NCBI GenBank assembly: GCA_029203145.1
Contig: CP119309.1
Span: 1,451,001-1,515,000, forward strand
Direction of reading: 5' to 3'
DNA from: Candidatus Brevundimonas phytovorans
GTDB taxonomy: Bacteria; Pseudomonadota; Alphaproteobacteria; Caulobacterales; Caulobacteraceae
Length of the DNA stretch: 64,000 nucleotides
Positions 54,955-62,648 of the stretch are shown here, piece after piece (positions within the stretch are counted from its first letter, which is position 1; each line of letters opens with the position of its first letter). The notes under the pieces are model-generated. The model made no database searches and had not been told where the DNA came from. It worked only from the letters and a program-made list of their open reading frames with translations. A program made the translations under genes and the position numbers.

Positions 54955-56105
54955 GCTGCTTGACGACGGCCGACGCTCTCCCAGATCGCGACCACCACCA
55001 GAACCGTAGTCGACAGCATCGTCAGCGCCACCGGCGTGAGCAGCGGGCTGGCGGCGGCTGCCAGCCCCAGCGCCGCCATGCCCGCCACGCGCGGCCAGGC
55101 GACCTTGCCCCAGACCGCCAGGATCGACAGGCTGGTGCCCAGCAGGAACAGCAGCGGCCCGCCGATCAGCACCGCGGCGGTCGCTGTCGCTGTCGCCCCC
55201 AGCGGATGCGCCAGCGTCAGTTCGTCCCCCACCGCCGTCACCACGATCCCGGCCACGACGATAATCGGGCAATAGGTATAGGCCCGCCGCGCCACTGCGC
55301 CGGGATCAGCGGCGTGGACAAAGGTCTCCGACGCCGCCTCGTGCGCCTCGCTGAAGAAGAGCCACCACATGGTGATCGCCGCGACCAGGGCCGAGACGAA
55401 GGCCGCCACGACCGCCGGGGTCCAGGCCAGCTCAGCGAAGGTCGCGCCGGTGATGATGATGGATTCCCCCAGGCAGATGATGACGAACAGGCCGACCCGC
55501 TCGGCCAGATGCGCGCCCTCGACATCCCAGTCCGTCGTGACGGACCGCCCCAGCCCCGGCACGACATAGCCGAGCGCCGGCGCCGTGAAATCCAGCGATA
55601 ATGCGACCAGCCAGATCAGCAGCCGCGCCTGCCCCTCGGCCAGGCCTCCGCCGATCCAGAACACGGCTCCCAGCACGGCCCAGGCTGAAATCCGCTGGAA
55701 ATTGGCCCTCTGAACCGCCGATCCGCGCACCGCCCACAGGGTGAACAGGCTGCGCCCCACCTGCATGACGGCGAAGGCGCAGGCGAAGACCAGTCCCTTG
55801 TCGCCAAAGGCCTGCGGCAGCGAAGTCGACAGGATCAGCCCCGCCGCCATCAGCCCGAACAGCATCAAGCGCACGGGGCCGCGCTCGGGATCGAGCCAGT
55901 TGGTGATCCAGCTGGTGTCGATCCACACCCACCACACCGCCGCCAGCAGGATGGCCGCCTCCAGCGCGCCCAGCGGCGTCAGGTGCGCCAGCAACAGGTG
56001 GCTGACCTGGGTGATGGCGAAAACGAAGACCAGATCGAAGAACAACTCGACGAAGCCGACCTTGGCGTGCTCCCCGTCCCGACGGACGCGCATCAGACTG
56101 GTCAT
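54951..56105 (-). CDS. Low-temperature-requirement protein A (LtrA) family membrane protein
   Basis: 384 residues from ATG 56105. The LtrA signature VGFVELFFDLVFVFAITQVS is at residues about 16-35, followed by about ten TM helices with ERVGLFVIICLGESIIIT and WWLFFSEAHEA. LtrA was described in Listeria as needed for growth in the cold; the biochemical role is unknown. The frame is open further upstream, but the conserved N-terminus starts here. Divergent from parE. Confidence 0.9.
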   Translation of the reverse strand: MTSLMRVRRDGEHAKVGFVELFFDLVFVFAITQVSHLLLAHLTPLGALEAAILLAAVWWVWIDTSWITNWLDPERGPVRLMLFGLMAAGLILSTSLPQAFGDKGLVFACAFAVMQVGRSLFTLWAVRGSAVQRANFQRISAWAVLGAVFWIGGGLAEGQARLLIWLVALSLDFTAPALGYVVPGLGRSVTTDWDVEGAHLAERVGLFVIICLGESIIITGATFAELAWTPAVVAAFVSALVAAITMWWLFFSEAHEAASETFVHAADPGAVARRAYTYCPIIVVAGIVVTAVGDELTLAHPLGATATATAAVLIGGPLLFLLGTSLSILAVWGKVAWPRVAGMAALGLAAAASPLLTPVALTMLSTTVLVVVAIWESVGRRQAA

Positions 56106-56261
56106 GACCGGCTCTATCCCTTGAATTCCACCCAAGCTTGCGTCCGTCGTTCCCGCGCGTCCAGCCAATCGGTGGATATCGGGCGCCAATGGCCGCAAGG
56201 CTTGCTCCTGCCCGGCGCGGGGCCTACCTGTCCGGTCCCCGAATCATCGCAGACTGCGTAG

Positions 56262-58355
56262 ATGGCTGACCTTTTCTCCACGCTCGACGACGCTGAACCC
56301 ACCCAACCGAGCGTGCCTGAAAAGGCGCCCGCGCCCGCCCCTGCGGCGGTCCCAGCGCCCGCGCCCGTCGCGCATGAGCCCAAGGTCGAGCTGGCCACGC
56401 ACGCCAGCACGGCGACGGCCGCCGCCACCGGCTACTCCGCTTCCTCGATCGAAGTGCTGGAGGGGCTGGAGCCCGTCCGCAAACGCCCTGGCATGTATAT
56501 CGGCGGCACAGACGAGCGCGCCCTGCACCACCTGTTCGCCGAAGTCCTCGACAATGCGATGGACGAGGCTGTGGCCCGCCACGCCAAGCTGATCACCGTC
56601 GATCTGGACGCTGACGGCTTCCTGTCGGTCCGCGACGACGGCCGCGGCATCCCCGTCGACCCACACCCCAAACATCCGGGCAAGTCGGCGCTGGAAGTCG
56701 TCATGACCGTGCTGCACTCGGGCGGCAAGTTCTCGGGCAAGGCCTATGAGACCTCGGGCGGCCTGCACGGCGTGGGCGTCTCGGTGGTCAACGCCCTGTC
56801 GGACCAGTTGGACGTCACCGTCTGGCGCGACGGATTCGAATGGCGGCAATCCTTCAGCCGCGGCCTGGTTCAGGCCCCCATCCAGCAGGTCGGTCCCTCC
56901 AAGAAGAAGGGCACGCGCATCCGCTTCCATCCGGATGAGCAGATCTTCGGCGTCGGCGCCGCCTTCAAGCCCGCCCGCCTCTACCGCATGGCGCGCGCCA
57001 AGGCCTATCTGTTCCGCGGCGTCGAGATCAAATGGACCTGCGCCCCGGAACGCATCACCGACGCCACCCCGGCTGAGGCCACCCTGCACTTCCCCGGCGG
57101 TCTGGCCGACGCCCTGGCCGAGCGCGTGGGCGAGCTGGAAACCGTCACCCCCGTCTTCGCCGGGCGCGCCGAGCGCAAGGGCGAGGCGGGCGCGCTGGAA
57201 TGGGCCGTCACCTGGTCGCCCATCGGCTTCGGCGACGCCGACAGCTTCATCGGCTCCTACTGCAACACGGTCTCGACCCCCGACGGCGGCACGCACGAGG
57301 CGGGCTTCCGTTCGGCCCTGGTCAAGGGCCTGAAGGCCTATGGCGAGTTGATCAACGAGAAGCGCGCGGCCCAGATCACGGCCGAGGACGTCATCGCCAA
57401 CGCCGGCGCCCTGATTTCGGTCTTCATCCGCAACCCGGAATTCCAGGGCCAGACCAAGGACCGCCTGTCCTCGCCCGAAGGCCAGCGTCTGACCGAACAG
57501 CTGCTGCGCGACCCCTTCGACCACTGGCTGACCGAAAGCCCCAAGCAGGCCAACGCCCTGCTCGGCTTCGTCATCGACCGCGCCGAAGACCGCCTGCGCC
57601 GCCGCAAGGACAAGGAAGTCCAGCGCGCCGCCGCCACCCGCAAGCTGCGCCTGCCGGGCAAGCTGTCGGATTGCTCACGTCAGGCCGCCGAGGGCACCGA
57701 ACTGTTCATCGTCGAGGGCGACTCGGCTGGCGGCTCGGCCAAACAGGCCCGCGACCGCACCACCCAGGCCATCCTGCCCCTGCGCGGCAAGATTCTGAAC
57801 GTGGCCTCGGCGACGGCGGACAAGTTGCGCGCCAATATCGAACTGTCGGATCTGGCCCTGGCTCTGGGCGTCCAGCCCGGCGCCCGCTTCAACATCGAAG
57901 ACCTGCGCTACGAGCGTATCGTCATCATGACCGACGCTGACGTGGACGGCGCCCACATCGCGGCCCTGCTGATCACCTTCTTCTACCGTTCCATGCCCGA
58001 GACCATTCGTCAGGGGCGCCTCTTCATGGCCCTGCCGCCGCTCTACCGCATCAGCGCCGGTCCCCTCTCGGAATACGCCCGCGACGACGCCCACCGCGAC
58101 GAGCTGCTAGCCACGGTCTTCAAGGGCAAGAAGGTCGAGATCGGCCGCTTCAAGGGCCTGGGCGAGATGATGGCCTCCCAGCTGAAGGAAACCACCATGG
58201 ACCCGAAGAAGCGGACCCTGGCGCGCGTCTCCCTGCCCGACAGCGAGGAAGAGATCGAGGACCTGGTCGAACGCCTGATGGGCCGCAAGGCCGAGGCCCG
58301 CTACCAGTTCATCCAGGAAAACGCCCGCTTCGCCATGGCGGATCTGGACGTCTGA
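56262..58355 (+). CDS. parE: DNA topoisomerase IV subunit B
   Basis: ATPase subunit that decatenates chromosomes with ParC. 697 residues. A Pro/Ala-rich N-terminal extension (about 10-65) precedes the GHKL ATPase (VRKRPGMYIGGTDERALHHL, DDGRGIPVD, GLHGVGVSVVNALS), transducer and TOPRIM (EGDSAGGSAKQARDRTTQAI, TDADVDGAHI). TopoIV rather than gyrase B: it lacks the long GyrB insert and its C-terminus matches ParE length. No gene follows for 650 bp. Confidence 0.95.
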   Translation: MADLFSTLDDAEPTQPSVPEKAPAPAPAAVPAPAPVAHEPKVELATHASTATAAATGYSASSIEVLEGLEPVRKRPGMYIGGTDERALHHLFAEVLDNAMDEAVARHAKLITVDLDADGFLSVRDDGRGIPVDPHPKHPGKSALEVVMTVLHSGGKFSGKAYETSGGLHGVGVSVVNALSDQLDVTVWRDGFEWRQSFSRGLVQAPIQQVGPSKKKGTRIRFHPDEQIFGVGAAFKPARLYRMARAKAYLFRGVEIKWTCAPERITDATPAEATLHFPGGLADALAERVGELETVTPVFAGRAERKGEAGALEWAVTWSPIGFGDADSFIGSYCNTVSTPDGGTHEAGFRSALVKGLKAYGELINEKRAAQITAEDVIANAGALISVFIRNPEFQGQTKDRLSSPEGQRLTEQLLRDPFDHWLTESPKQANALLGFVIDRAEDRLRRRKDKEVQRAAATRKLRLPGKLSDCSRQAAEGTELFIVEGDSAGGSAKQARDRTTQAILPLRGKILNVASATADKLRANIELSDLALALGVQPGARFNIEDLRYERIVIMTDADVDGAHIAALLITFFYRSMPETIRQGRLFMALPPLYRISAGPLSEYARDDAHRDELLATVFKGKKVEIGRFKGLGEMMASQLKETTMDPKKRTLARVSLPDSEEEIEDLVERLMGRKAEARYQFIQENARFAMADLDV

Positions 58356-58369
58356 TATCACCAAAATCC

Positions 58370-58496
58370 GCTCATCCCGGCGAAGGCCGGGATCCAGATT
58401 GTAAGGCGCGATGCTGACAGCCGGTGACGCCATAGCGTCATTTGAAGCCAGCCTCTCCGTCATACGATCTGGATCCCGGCCTTCGCCGGGATGAGC
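58370..58496. repeat. Long inverted repeat downstream of parE
   Basis: Two perfect 30-bp inverted arms (58370-58399 and 58467-58496) separated by 67 bp. Each arm contains the self-complementary word CATCCCGGCGAAGGCCGGGAT, so each arm can fold alone or pair with the other. Similar cores occur at 48.3 and 51.9 kb. The central 67 bp shows no gene. It looks like a pair of REP-type units in opposite orientation (BIME-like). Confidence 0.75.
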
Positions 58497-58506
58497 GAGT
58501 AAAGTG

Positions 58507-58625
58507 TGGCGCGCGCCCCCTCCCCAACCCGCCTTCCTTCTCCCTACGGGAGAAGGTGGCCCGCAGGGCCGGATGAGGGTCGACGGCCGCCTTCGGCAAA
58601 GCCGCCGCCTCAACGGCTAACCCGG
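58507..58625. repeat. Second REP-like element downstream of parE
   Basis: Two adjacent perfect hairpins: CCTTCTCCC-TAC-GGGAGAAGG (58536-58556) and GGCCC-GCA-GGGCC (58558-58570), followed by GGATGAGGGTCGACGG and a further GC-rich imperfect palindrome to about 58610. The word pattern (ccctcatccggccc...gggagaagg on the other strand) is familiar from dispersed repeats in alphaproteobacterial genomes. The rest of the 58356-59010 gap shows no gene. Confidence 0.6.
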
Positions 58626-58898
58626 CCCGAAGGGGAAATTTGCGCGCGCTATCGCCGCCCTGCCATCATAAGTCGGCGGCGCAAGACCTTGAAATCAAAG
58701 GCCCCAATCCGGCAAGCAGCGTCATCTGCTCGCCCAGGCGCCAGATCGGCCCAAACTGCGGGCTGTTCTTTGACATCACCGCCCGCCACGGTCCGCCCAG
58801 GCCCCCGGCTCGACCACGCGCACTGACACCAGCAACGCCGTGATCCCGTCCCCGCTCCTGTCAGCTCAAGCCGAGCTGGAGCGGGACAGGAAACCGCC

Positions 58899-58944
58899 CC
58901 CGCCGATTGCACTAATTGCACTGTTTTTTTCAAACGCAGTGCAA
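58899..58944 (-). repeat. GTGCAATT repeat element, copy B
   Basis: Second copy of the element at 13052-13099: TTGCAC half-site, run of seven A, CAGTGCAATT-N-GTGCAAT on the minus strand. In both copies the word GATGTCAAAGA-N-CAG follows further along the same strand (about 12873-12885 and 58764-58777). It lies in the parE-mrp intergenic region, upstream of no obvious gene. Confidence 0.6.
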
Positions 58945-59018
58945 CGCCATCCGGCGGCGGGGCTATCACCGCCCCGACGACGCAGCAGATTTCTAAGTCT
59001 TTTCAGACCCTCAAGCCC

Positions 59019-60089
59019 TCAGAGGCCGAGACCTTCGGCCACCCTGGCCGCCACCGCCGCGAACCGGGCCGCAACCTCGCCGTCCGGTTCCGCCGAAACC
59101 AGCGGCTGCCCTGCGTCGCCCGCCTGACGCAGGGCCGCATCCAGCGGCAGGTCGCCGAGGAAGGCCACGCCCAGCCGCGCCGCCTCGGCCTCGGCGCCGC
59201 CGCGCCCGAAGACCTCGCCGCTCATGTTCTCGATCAGGCCCAGCGTCGGCACATTGACGCGCTGGAACAGGGTGTGGGCCCGGCGCGCATCGGCCAGCGC
59301 CACCTCCTGCGGGGTGGAGACGATGACCGCCCCGTCCAGCGGCGTCTTCTGGATCAGGGTCAGCTGCACGTCGCCGGTGCCGGGCGGCAGGTCCACCACC
59401 AGAACGTCCAGCGGCGCTGCTTCGGTGCCCCAGCGCGTCTGGGTCAGCATCTGGGTGATGGCCTGCGAGGCCATCGGTCCGCGCCAGATCATGGCGTCGT
59501 CGGCCTTGGTCAACAGCCCCACCGACATGGCCTTCAGCCCAAACGCGACGTGCGGCACGATGGCCCCGTCCACATAGTCCGGCTGGCCCGACAATCCCAG
59601 CATGGTCGGCAGCGACGGCCCATAGACGTCGGCGTCCAGAATCCCGACCGAAAGGCCCCTCGCCGCCAGCGCCGCCGCCAGATTCACCGCCACCGTCGAC
59701 TTGCCGACCCCGCCCTTGCCGCTGGCCACGGCCAGAACCCGCTTCACATGGGCCGGACGCTCGGTCGGAACCGGCGCCTTGGCCCGCCCCTGATCGGTCG
59801 CGGCTTTCGACAGGCCCGCCGTGCGACGGGGAGCCGCAGCCGCCACGGCCTCGGCTGTCAGCACGACGGAAACCCGCGCCATGCCCGGCATGGCCTTCAG
59901 CGCCGCCTCGGCTGCGTCGCGCACGGGGGCGTAGATGGCCGTCTCGCCCGCCGGAACCTCCATGACGAAGCCCGCACGGTCTTCGCCCACCATCAGCCCC
60001 TGAACCAGACCGGCGGCGGCCAGCCCCTGGCCCGATTTCGGGTCGATGACGGCGTCGAGGGCGGCGGTTACAGCGGTGCGGTCGATCAA
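59019..60089 (-). CDS. mrp: Mrp/ApbC-family iron-sulfur cluster carrier P-loop ATPase
   Basis: Delivers Fe-S clusters to apoproteins in the cytoplasm. 356 residues: an N-terminal MIP18-like (DUF59) domain (1-85), a linker, and a ParA-type P-loop domain with the deviant Walker A SGKGGVGKST (about 123-132), DADVYGPSLP and LPPGTGDVQL. The CxxC normally following the ENMS segment is absent: the sequence runs IENMSGEVFGRGG, with the loop shortened. Divergent from miaA (77 bp between starts). Confidence 0.93.
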   Translation of the reverse strand: MIDRTAVTAALDAVIDPKSGQGLAAAGLVQGLMVGEDRAGFVMEVPAGETAIYAPVRDAAEAALKAMPGMARVSVVLTAEAVAAAAPRRTAGLSKAATDQGRAKAPVPTERPAHVKRVLAVASGKGGVGKSTVAVNLAAALAARGLSVGILDADVYGPSLPTMLGLSGQPDYVDGAIVPHVAFGLKAMSVGLLTKADDAMIWRGPMASQAITQMLTQTRWGTEAAPLDVLVVDLPPGTGDVQLTLIQKTPLDGAVIVSTPQEVALADARRAHTLFQRVNVPTLGLIENMSGEVFGRGGAEAEAARLGVAFLGDLPLDAALRQAGDAGQPLVSAEPDGEVAARFAAVAARVAEGLGL

Positions 60090-60166
60090 GGCTCTGCTCC
60101 TTGGCCCTTGCCGGGCCGGTCGCGGGCGTTCTATCGCCCTCTGATCCTGTTCGCGAGCCTGTTTCC

Positions 60167-61039
60167 TTGACCAAAGCCCCCCGCCTCACCCTGATCGCCG
60201 GCGCGACCGCCTCGGGCAAGTCGCGTCTGGCGATGGACATGGCCGAACGGACCGGCGCCGTCATCATCAACGCCGACAGCCAGCAGCTCTATAAGGACCT
60301 GCGCATCCTGACCGCCCGCCCGTCAATCGAGGACGAAGCTCGCGCCGAGCACCGCCTCTATGGCGTGGCCGACGCCGCCGAATCCTGGTCCGTCGGCCGC
60401 TGGACCCGCGCCGTCATGCCGCTGCTGGACGAGTTGGCGGCGCAAGGTCGCCCCGCCCTGCTGGTCGGCGGCACCGGCCTCTACTTCAACGCCCTGACAC
60501 GCGGTCTGGCCGACATTCCCGCCGTGCCCGACGCCCTGCGCGACGCGGTCCAGGCCGCCTATGACGCCGGGGGTGAAGCCGCCTTCCGCCGCCGTCTGGC
60601 CGAGGCCGATCCCCAATCCGCCGCCGCCATCACCCCCGGCGACCGTCAGCGTCTGATCCGCGCCCTCGCCGTGGCCCAGGCCACCGGCCGCTCGCTGAGC
60701 GACTGGAAGGCCGACACCCAGCCGCTTCTGGCCCCCGGTTCCTACGACGCCCTCGTGGTCGAGCCGCCCCGCGACCGCCTCTACGCCGCCTGCGACGCCC
60801 GTGTCCGCCTGATGATCGACAACGGCGCCGTGGACGAGGTCCGCGCCCTGCTGGCCCGCAACCTCGATCCTATCCTGCCCGCCATGAAGGCCGTCGGCGT
60901 CCCCGAACTGACCGCCCACCTGACGGGCGTCATGACCCTGGATCAGGCGATGGCCGCCATCCGCCTGTCCACCCGCCACTACGCCAAGCGCCAGCTCACC
61001 TGGTTCCGCAACCAGACCTCGGACTGGCGGCGTATCTAG
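60167..61039 (+). CDS. miaA: tRNA dimethylallyltransferase
   Basis: Adds the isopentenyl group to A37 of UNN-decoding tRNAs. 290 residues from TTG 60167; the conserved N-terminus LIAGATASGKSRLA (P-loop) follows directly, then INADSQQLYKDLRI, TARPS, and LVGGTGLYFNALTRGL. The C-terminus has PAMKAVGVPEL and STRHYAKRQLTWFR. Another TTG at 60101 is possible but adds 22 residues unlike the family. No ATG or GTG fits. Confidence 0.93.
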   Translation: MTKAPRLTLIAGATASGKSRLAMDMAERTGAVIINADSQQLYKDLRILTARPSIEDEARAEHRLYGVADAAESWSVGRWTRAVMPLLDELAAQGRPALLVGGTGLYFNALTRGLADIPAVPDALRDAVQAAYDAGGEAAFRRRLAEADPQSAAAITPGDRQRLIRALAVAQATGRSLSDWKADTQPLLAPGSYDALVVEPPRDRLYAACDARVRLMIDNGAVDEVRALLARNLDPILPAMKAVGVPELTAHLTGVMTLDQAMAAIRLSTRHYAKRQLTWFRNQTSDWRRI

Positions 61040-61087
61040 CCAGGTAGTTCGGACGCGTATAACATCGTTTTCATATAACAAGTCAGA

Positions 61088-61372
61088 GTGGACCAGGTCA
61101 TGTTGATCGCCTTCATTTTCGCCGCTTTCCTCTCCGGTCAAACGCCGCCGCCCGCCTCAGGACAAGCGGCGGCGTCAGCAGAAACGTCAGCCCCGCCCTC
61201 TCGTCGACAGGGTGTGGTTTGCCGCCGCGAAACGGTCATGGGCTCCAATCGGCCTCGCCGAGTTTGCACGACGATCGCAGATCGTGATCTGCGTCGCCAG
61301 AACGCCGAGCACATCATCGAGCGCACCACCAATGGCAATCCGACCAACAATCCAACCTTGGATGGCAACTGA
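61088..61372 (+). CDS. Small secreted protein with a paired-Cys motif
   Basis: 94 residues from GTG 61088, or 90 from ATG 61100. A signal peptide (to about residue 22) is followed by an Ala/Ser/Pro spacer and a short domain VCRRETVMGSNRPRRVCTT, with two Cys that could form a disulfide, then a helical end. The C-x(14)-C with a basic hairpin recurs in small periplasmic proteins of Caulobacterales and Sphingomonadales (from memory of the pattern). Function unknown. Confidence 0.65.
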   Translation: MDQVMLIAFIFAAFLSGQTPPPASGQAAASAETSAPPSRRQGVVCRRETVMGSNRPRRVCTTIADRDLRRQNAEHIIERTTNGNPTNNPTLDGN

Positions 61373-61425
61373 GCCTTTCCGGGTTTGATCGGGTCAGCAG
61401 CTCTGCTGATATTGGCTTGATCAGC

Positions 61426-61453
61426 TTGCGTCCGCCATTCAGCGGCCTATATT
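61426..61453 (+). promoter_or_regulatory. Sigma70-type promoter of the tmRNA gene
   Basis: TTGCGT (61426-61431), 16-bp spacer, TATATT (61448-61453). The predicted start of transcription, about 61460, coincides with the first base of the TCCGGG-TTCG-CCCGGA hairpin that opens the RNA. Confidence 0.6.
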
Positions 61454-61459
61454 GATCCT

Positions 61460-61754
61460 GTCCGGGTTCGCCCGGACTATGGCGATAAACGCGCCTGTAA
61501 TAAGCGGACCGGACCCGGGTGCGATTCCCGGCGGCTCCACCAATCTCTCACCGCGTTATCGGCGGGAGCTGCGGGGCCGACTAGCATCGACGGACGTGTA
61601 AAGAGGATGCTTTTGCCCGTCTTGGCCCACCGTATCGGGCCATTTTATAACTGCGAACGATAACTTCGCTGGAGAAGTCCGCCTCGCCGCGTAATGCGGT
61701 TCGGTTGATTTCGAACACTTAAGTCCTGGGGGTTCAGATCCTCAGGCGGGGCCC
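61460..61754 (+). ncRNA. ssrA: Two-piece (circularly permuted) transfer-messenger RNA
   Basis: The acceptor piece (about 61460-61542) comes first and ends with T arm CCGGG-TGCGATT-CCCGG, acceptor strand CGGCTCC, A and an encoded CCA (61540-61542). A 30-nt spacer follows; the coding piece begins GGGGCCG at 61573. GGGGCCG pairs with CGGCTCC over seven base pairs, with a G-U wobble at pair 3, the alanine identity element. The tag frame starts GCG 61653 and ends TAA 61692-61694: ANDNFAGEVRLAA, so the full tag is A-ANDNFAGEVRLAA. The 3' end of the coding piece is approximate. It works with SmpB (9.2 kb) and is followed by sspB. Confidence 0.93.
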
Positions 61755-61824
61755 GGAGGGCGCCTGGCAACAGAAGCCCTCCACTTCCTCTGAGACATTG
61801 CGGGAGCCTGGCAACAGAATCCCG
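61755..61824 (+). promoter_or_regulatory. Twin hairpins with identical 14-nt loops between ssrA and sspB
   Basis: Hairpin 1: stem GGAGGGC/GCCCTCC (61755-61761 with 61776-61782). Hairpin 2: stem CGGGA/TCCCG (61801-61805 with 61820-61824). Both present the same loop GCCTGGCAACAGAA. The stems differ in sequence yet each is fully paired, which is how a conserved RNA loop motif behaves. They lie at the 3' end of the tmRNA transcript and 80-150 bp upstream of the sspB ATG. Function unknown. Confidence 0.65.
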
Positions 61825-61903
61825 GCGCTTTCCTCAAATCCGCATCTTCCGTCGCTCGCCTGTCGCGGGTAACAGTCGCGCGTACCCAGTTTCGAGGCTC
61901 CCG

Positions 61904-62401
61904 ATGACGGATCAATCTCCCCCGGTCGACGAGATGTTCTATGAGCAACTCGCCCAGGACGCCCTTCGCGGCGTGATCCGCTCTGCGCTGGAACGCGCCG
62001 CCGAGCCGGCCGGCATCCCCGGCGCGCACCATTTCTACATCACCTTCAAGACGCGGGCGCCCGGCGTCTCGGTGCCGCCCGACGTTCTGGCCAAGTACCC
62101 CGACGAGATGACCATCGTCCTGCAGCACCAGTACTGGGATCTCGACGTCCAGCACGACCGCTTCTCGATCATGCTGAAGTTCGGCGGCATGCCCAAGGTT
62201 CTGGCCATGCCCTATTCGGCCGTGACCCGTTTCTACGACCCCAGCGTCCAGTTCCTGCTGCAGTTCGAAGAGCCGGAAATCGTCGAGGCCGAGATCGCGC
62301 CCCTGACGCCGCCGGCCCGCGACCCGAACGCCGCCCCGCCCCCCTCGGGCGACGACGACGGCCCCAAGGTCGTCTCCCTGGACCAGTTCCGCAAGAAATA
62401 G
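61904..62401 (+). CDS. sspB: Alphaproteobacterial SspB, ClpXP adaptor for tmRNA-tagged proteins
   Basis: Tethers ssrA-tagged substrates to the ClpXP protease. 165 residues. A tag-binding domain (about 10-125): YEQLAQDALRGVIRSALERA, FYITFKTRAPGVSVP, LDVQHDRFSIMLKFGGMPKV and PYSAVTRFYDPSVQFLLQF, then a flexible linker (about 130-152) and the ClpX-binding tail VVSLDQFRKK. It lies directly downstream of ssrA: the tag and its adaptor are encoded within 250 bp. Confidence 0.93.
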   Translation: MTDQSPPVDEMFYEQLAQDALRGVIRSALERAAEPAGIPGAHHFYITFKTRAPGVSVPPDVLAKYPDEMTIVLQHQYWDLDVQHDRFSIMLKFGGMPKVLAMPYSAVTRFYDPSVQFLLQFEEPEIVEAEIAPLTPPARDPNAAPPPSGDDDGPKVVSLDQFRKK

Positions 62402-62413
62402 GCGCTGGCCCTC

Positions 62414-62581
62414 ATGACCGCCCCCGACGACAAGCCCGCCGAAACGCCCGCCCAGCGCGCGCTGCGCCTGAAACAGGCCGCCCAGAAGACCCGCCCCGGC
62501 CCGCCGCAAAAAGGCGGCCTCCAGCGCGACCAGTCCATCACGGTCAAATCCGGCTCGAACAAGCCCTGGATGACGCGCTAG
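62414..62581 (+). CDS. Small basic hypothetical protein downstream of sspB
   Basis: 55 residues from ATG 62414, 12 bp after sspB: MTAPDDKPAETPAQRALRLK, a basic Gln/Pro/Gly stretch, and the end SGSNKPWMTR. Lys/Arg-rich and probably disordered. The ALRLKQAA start and KPWM(S/T)R end look like a conserved short family of Caulobacterales, recalled by pattern only. Probably co-transcribed with sspB. Function unknown. Confidence 0.65.
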   Translation: MTAPDDKPAETPAQRALRLKQAAQKTRPGPPQKGGLQRDQSITVKSGSNKPWMTR

Positions 62582-62648
62582 CCGGGGCTACTCACCAGAC
62601 TTTCTGGTGGCAGCCTTAGGGTGGAAAGCGGGAGTTCGTGGTCTTGGT

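Noticed and set aside
52588..55272. 894-codon open frame antisense to uvrD
   Set aside because: uvrD has all SF1 motifs; the opposite frame is low-complexity and covers parts of two real genes.
58649..58969. 106-codon minus-strand frame across the GTGCAATT element copy B
   Set aside because: Apart from the shared repeat core it has no similarity to the frame over copy A, no RBS, and Cys/Arg/Gly-rich noise; treated as non-coding.
61904..62401. Interpretation as a general DUF1321-type or stringent starvation protein without adaptor function
   Set aside because: The tag-binding core, flexible linker and terminal VVSLDQFRKK ClpX-binding tail, plus the position next to ssrA, support the ClpXP adaptor role.
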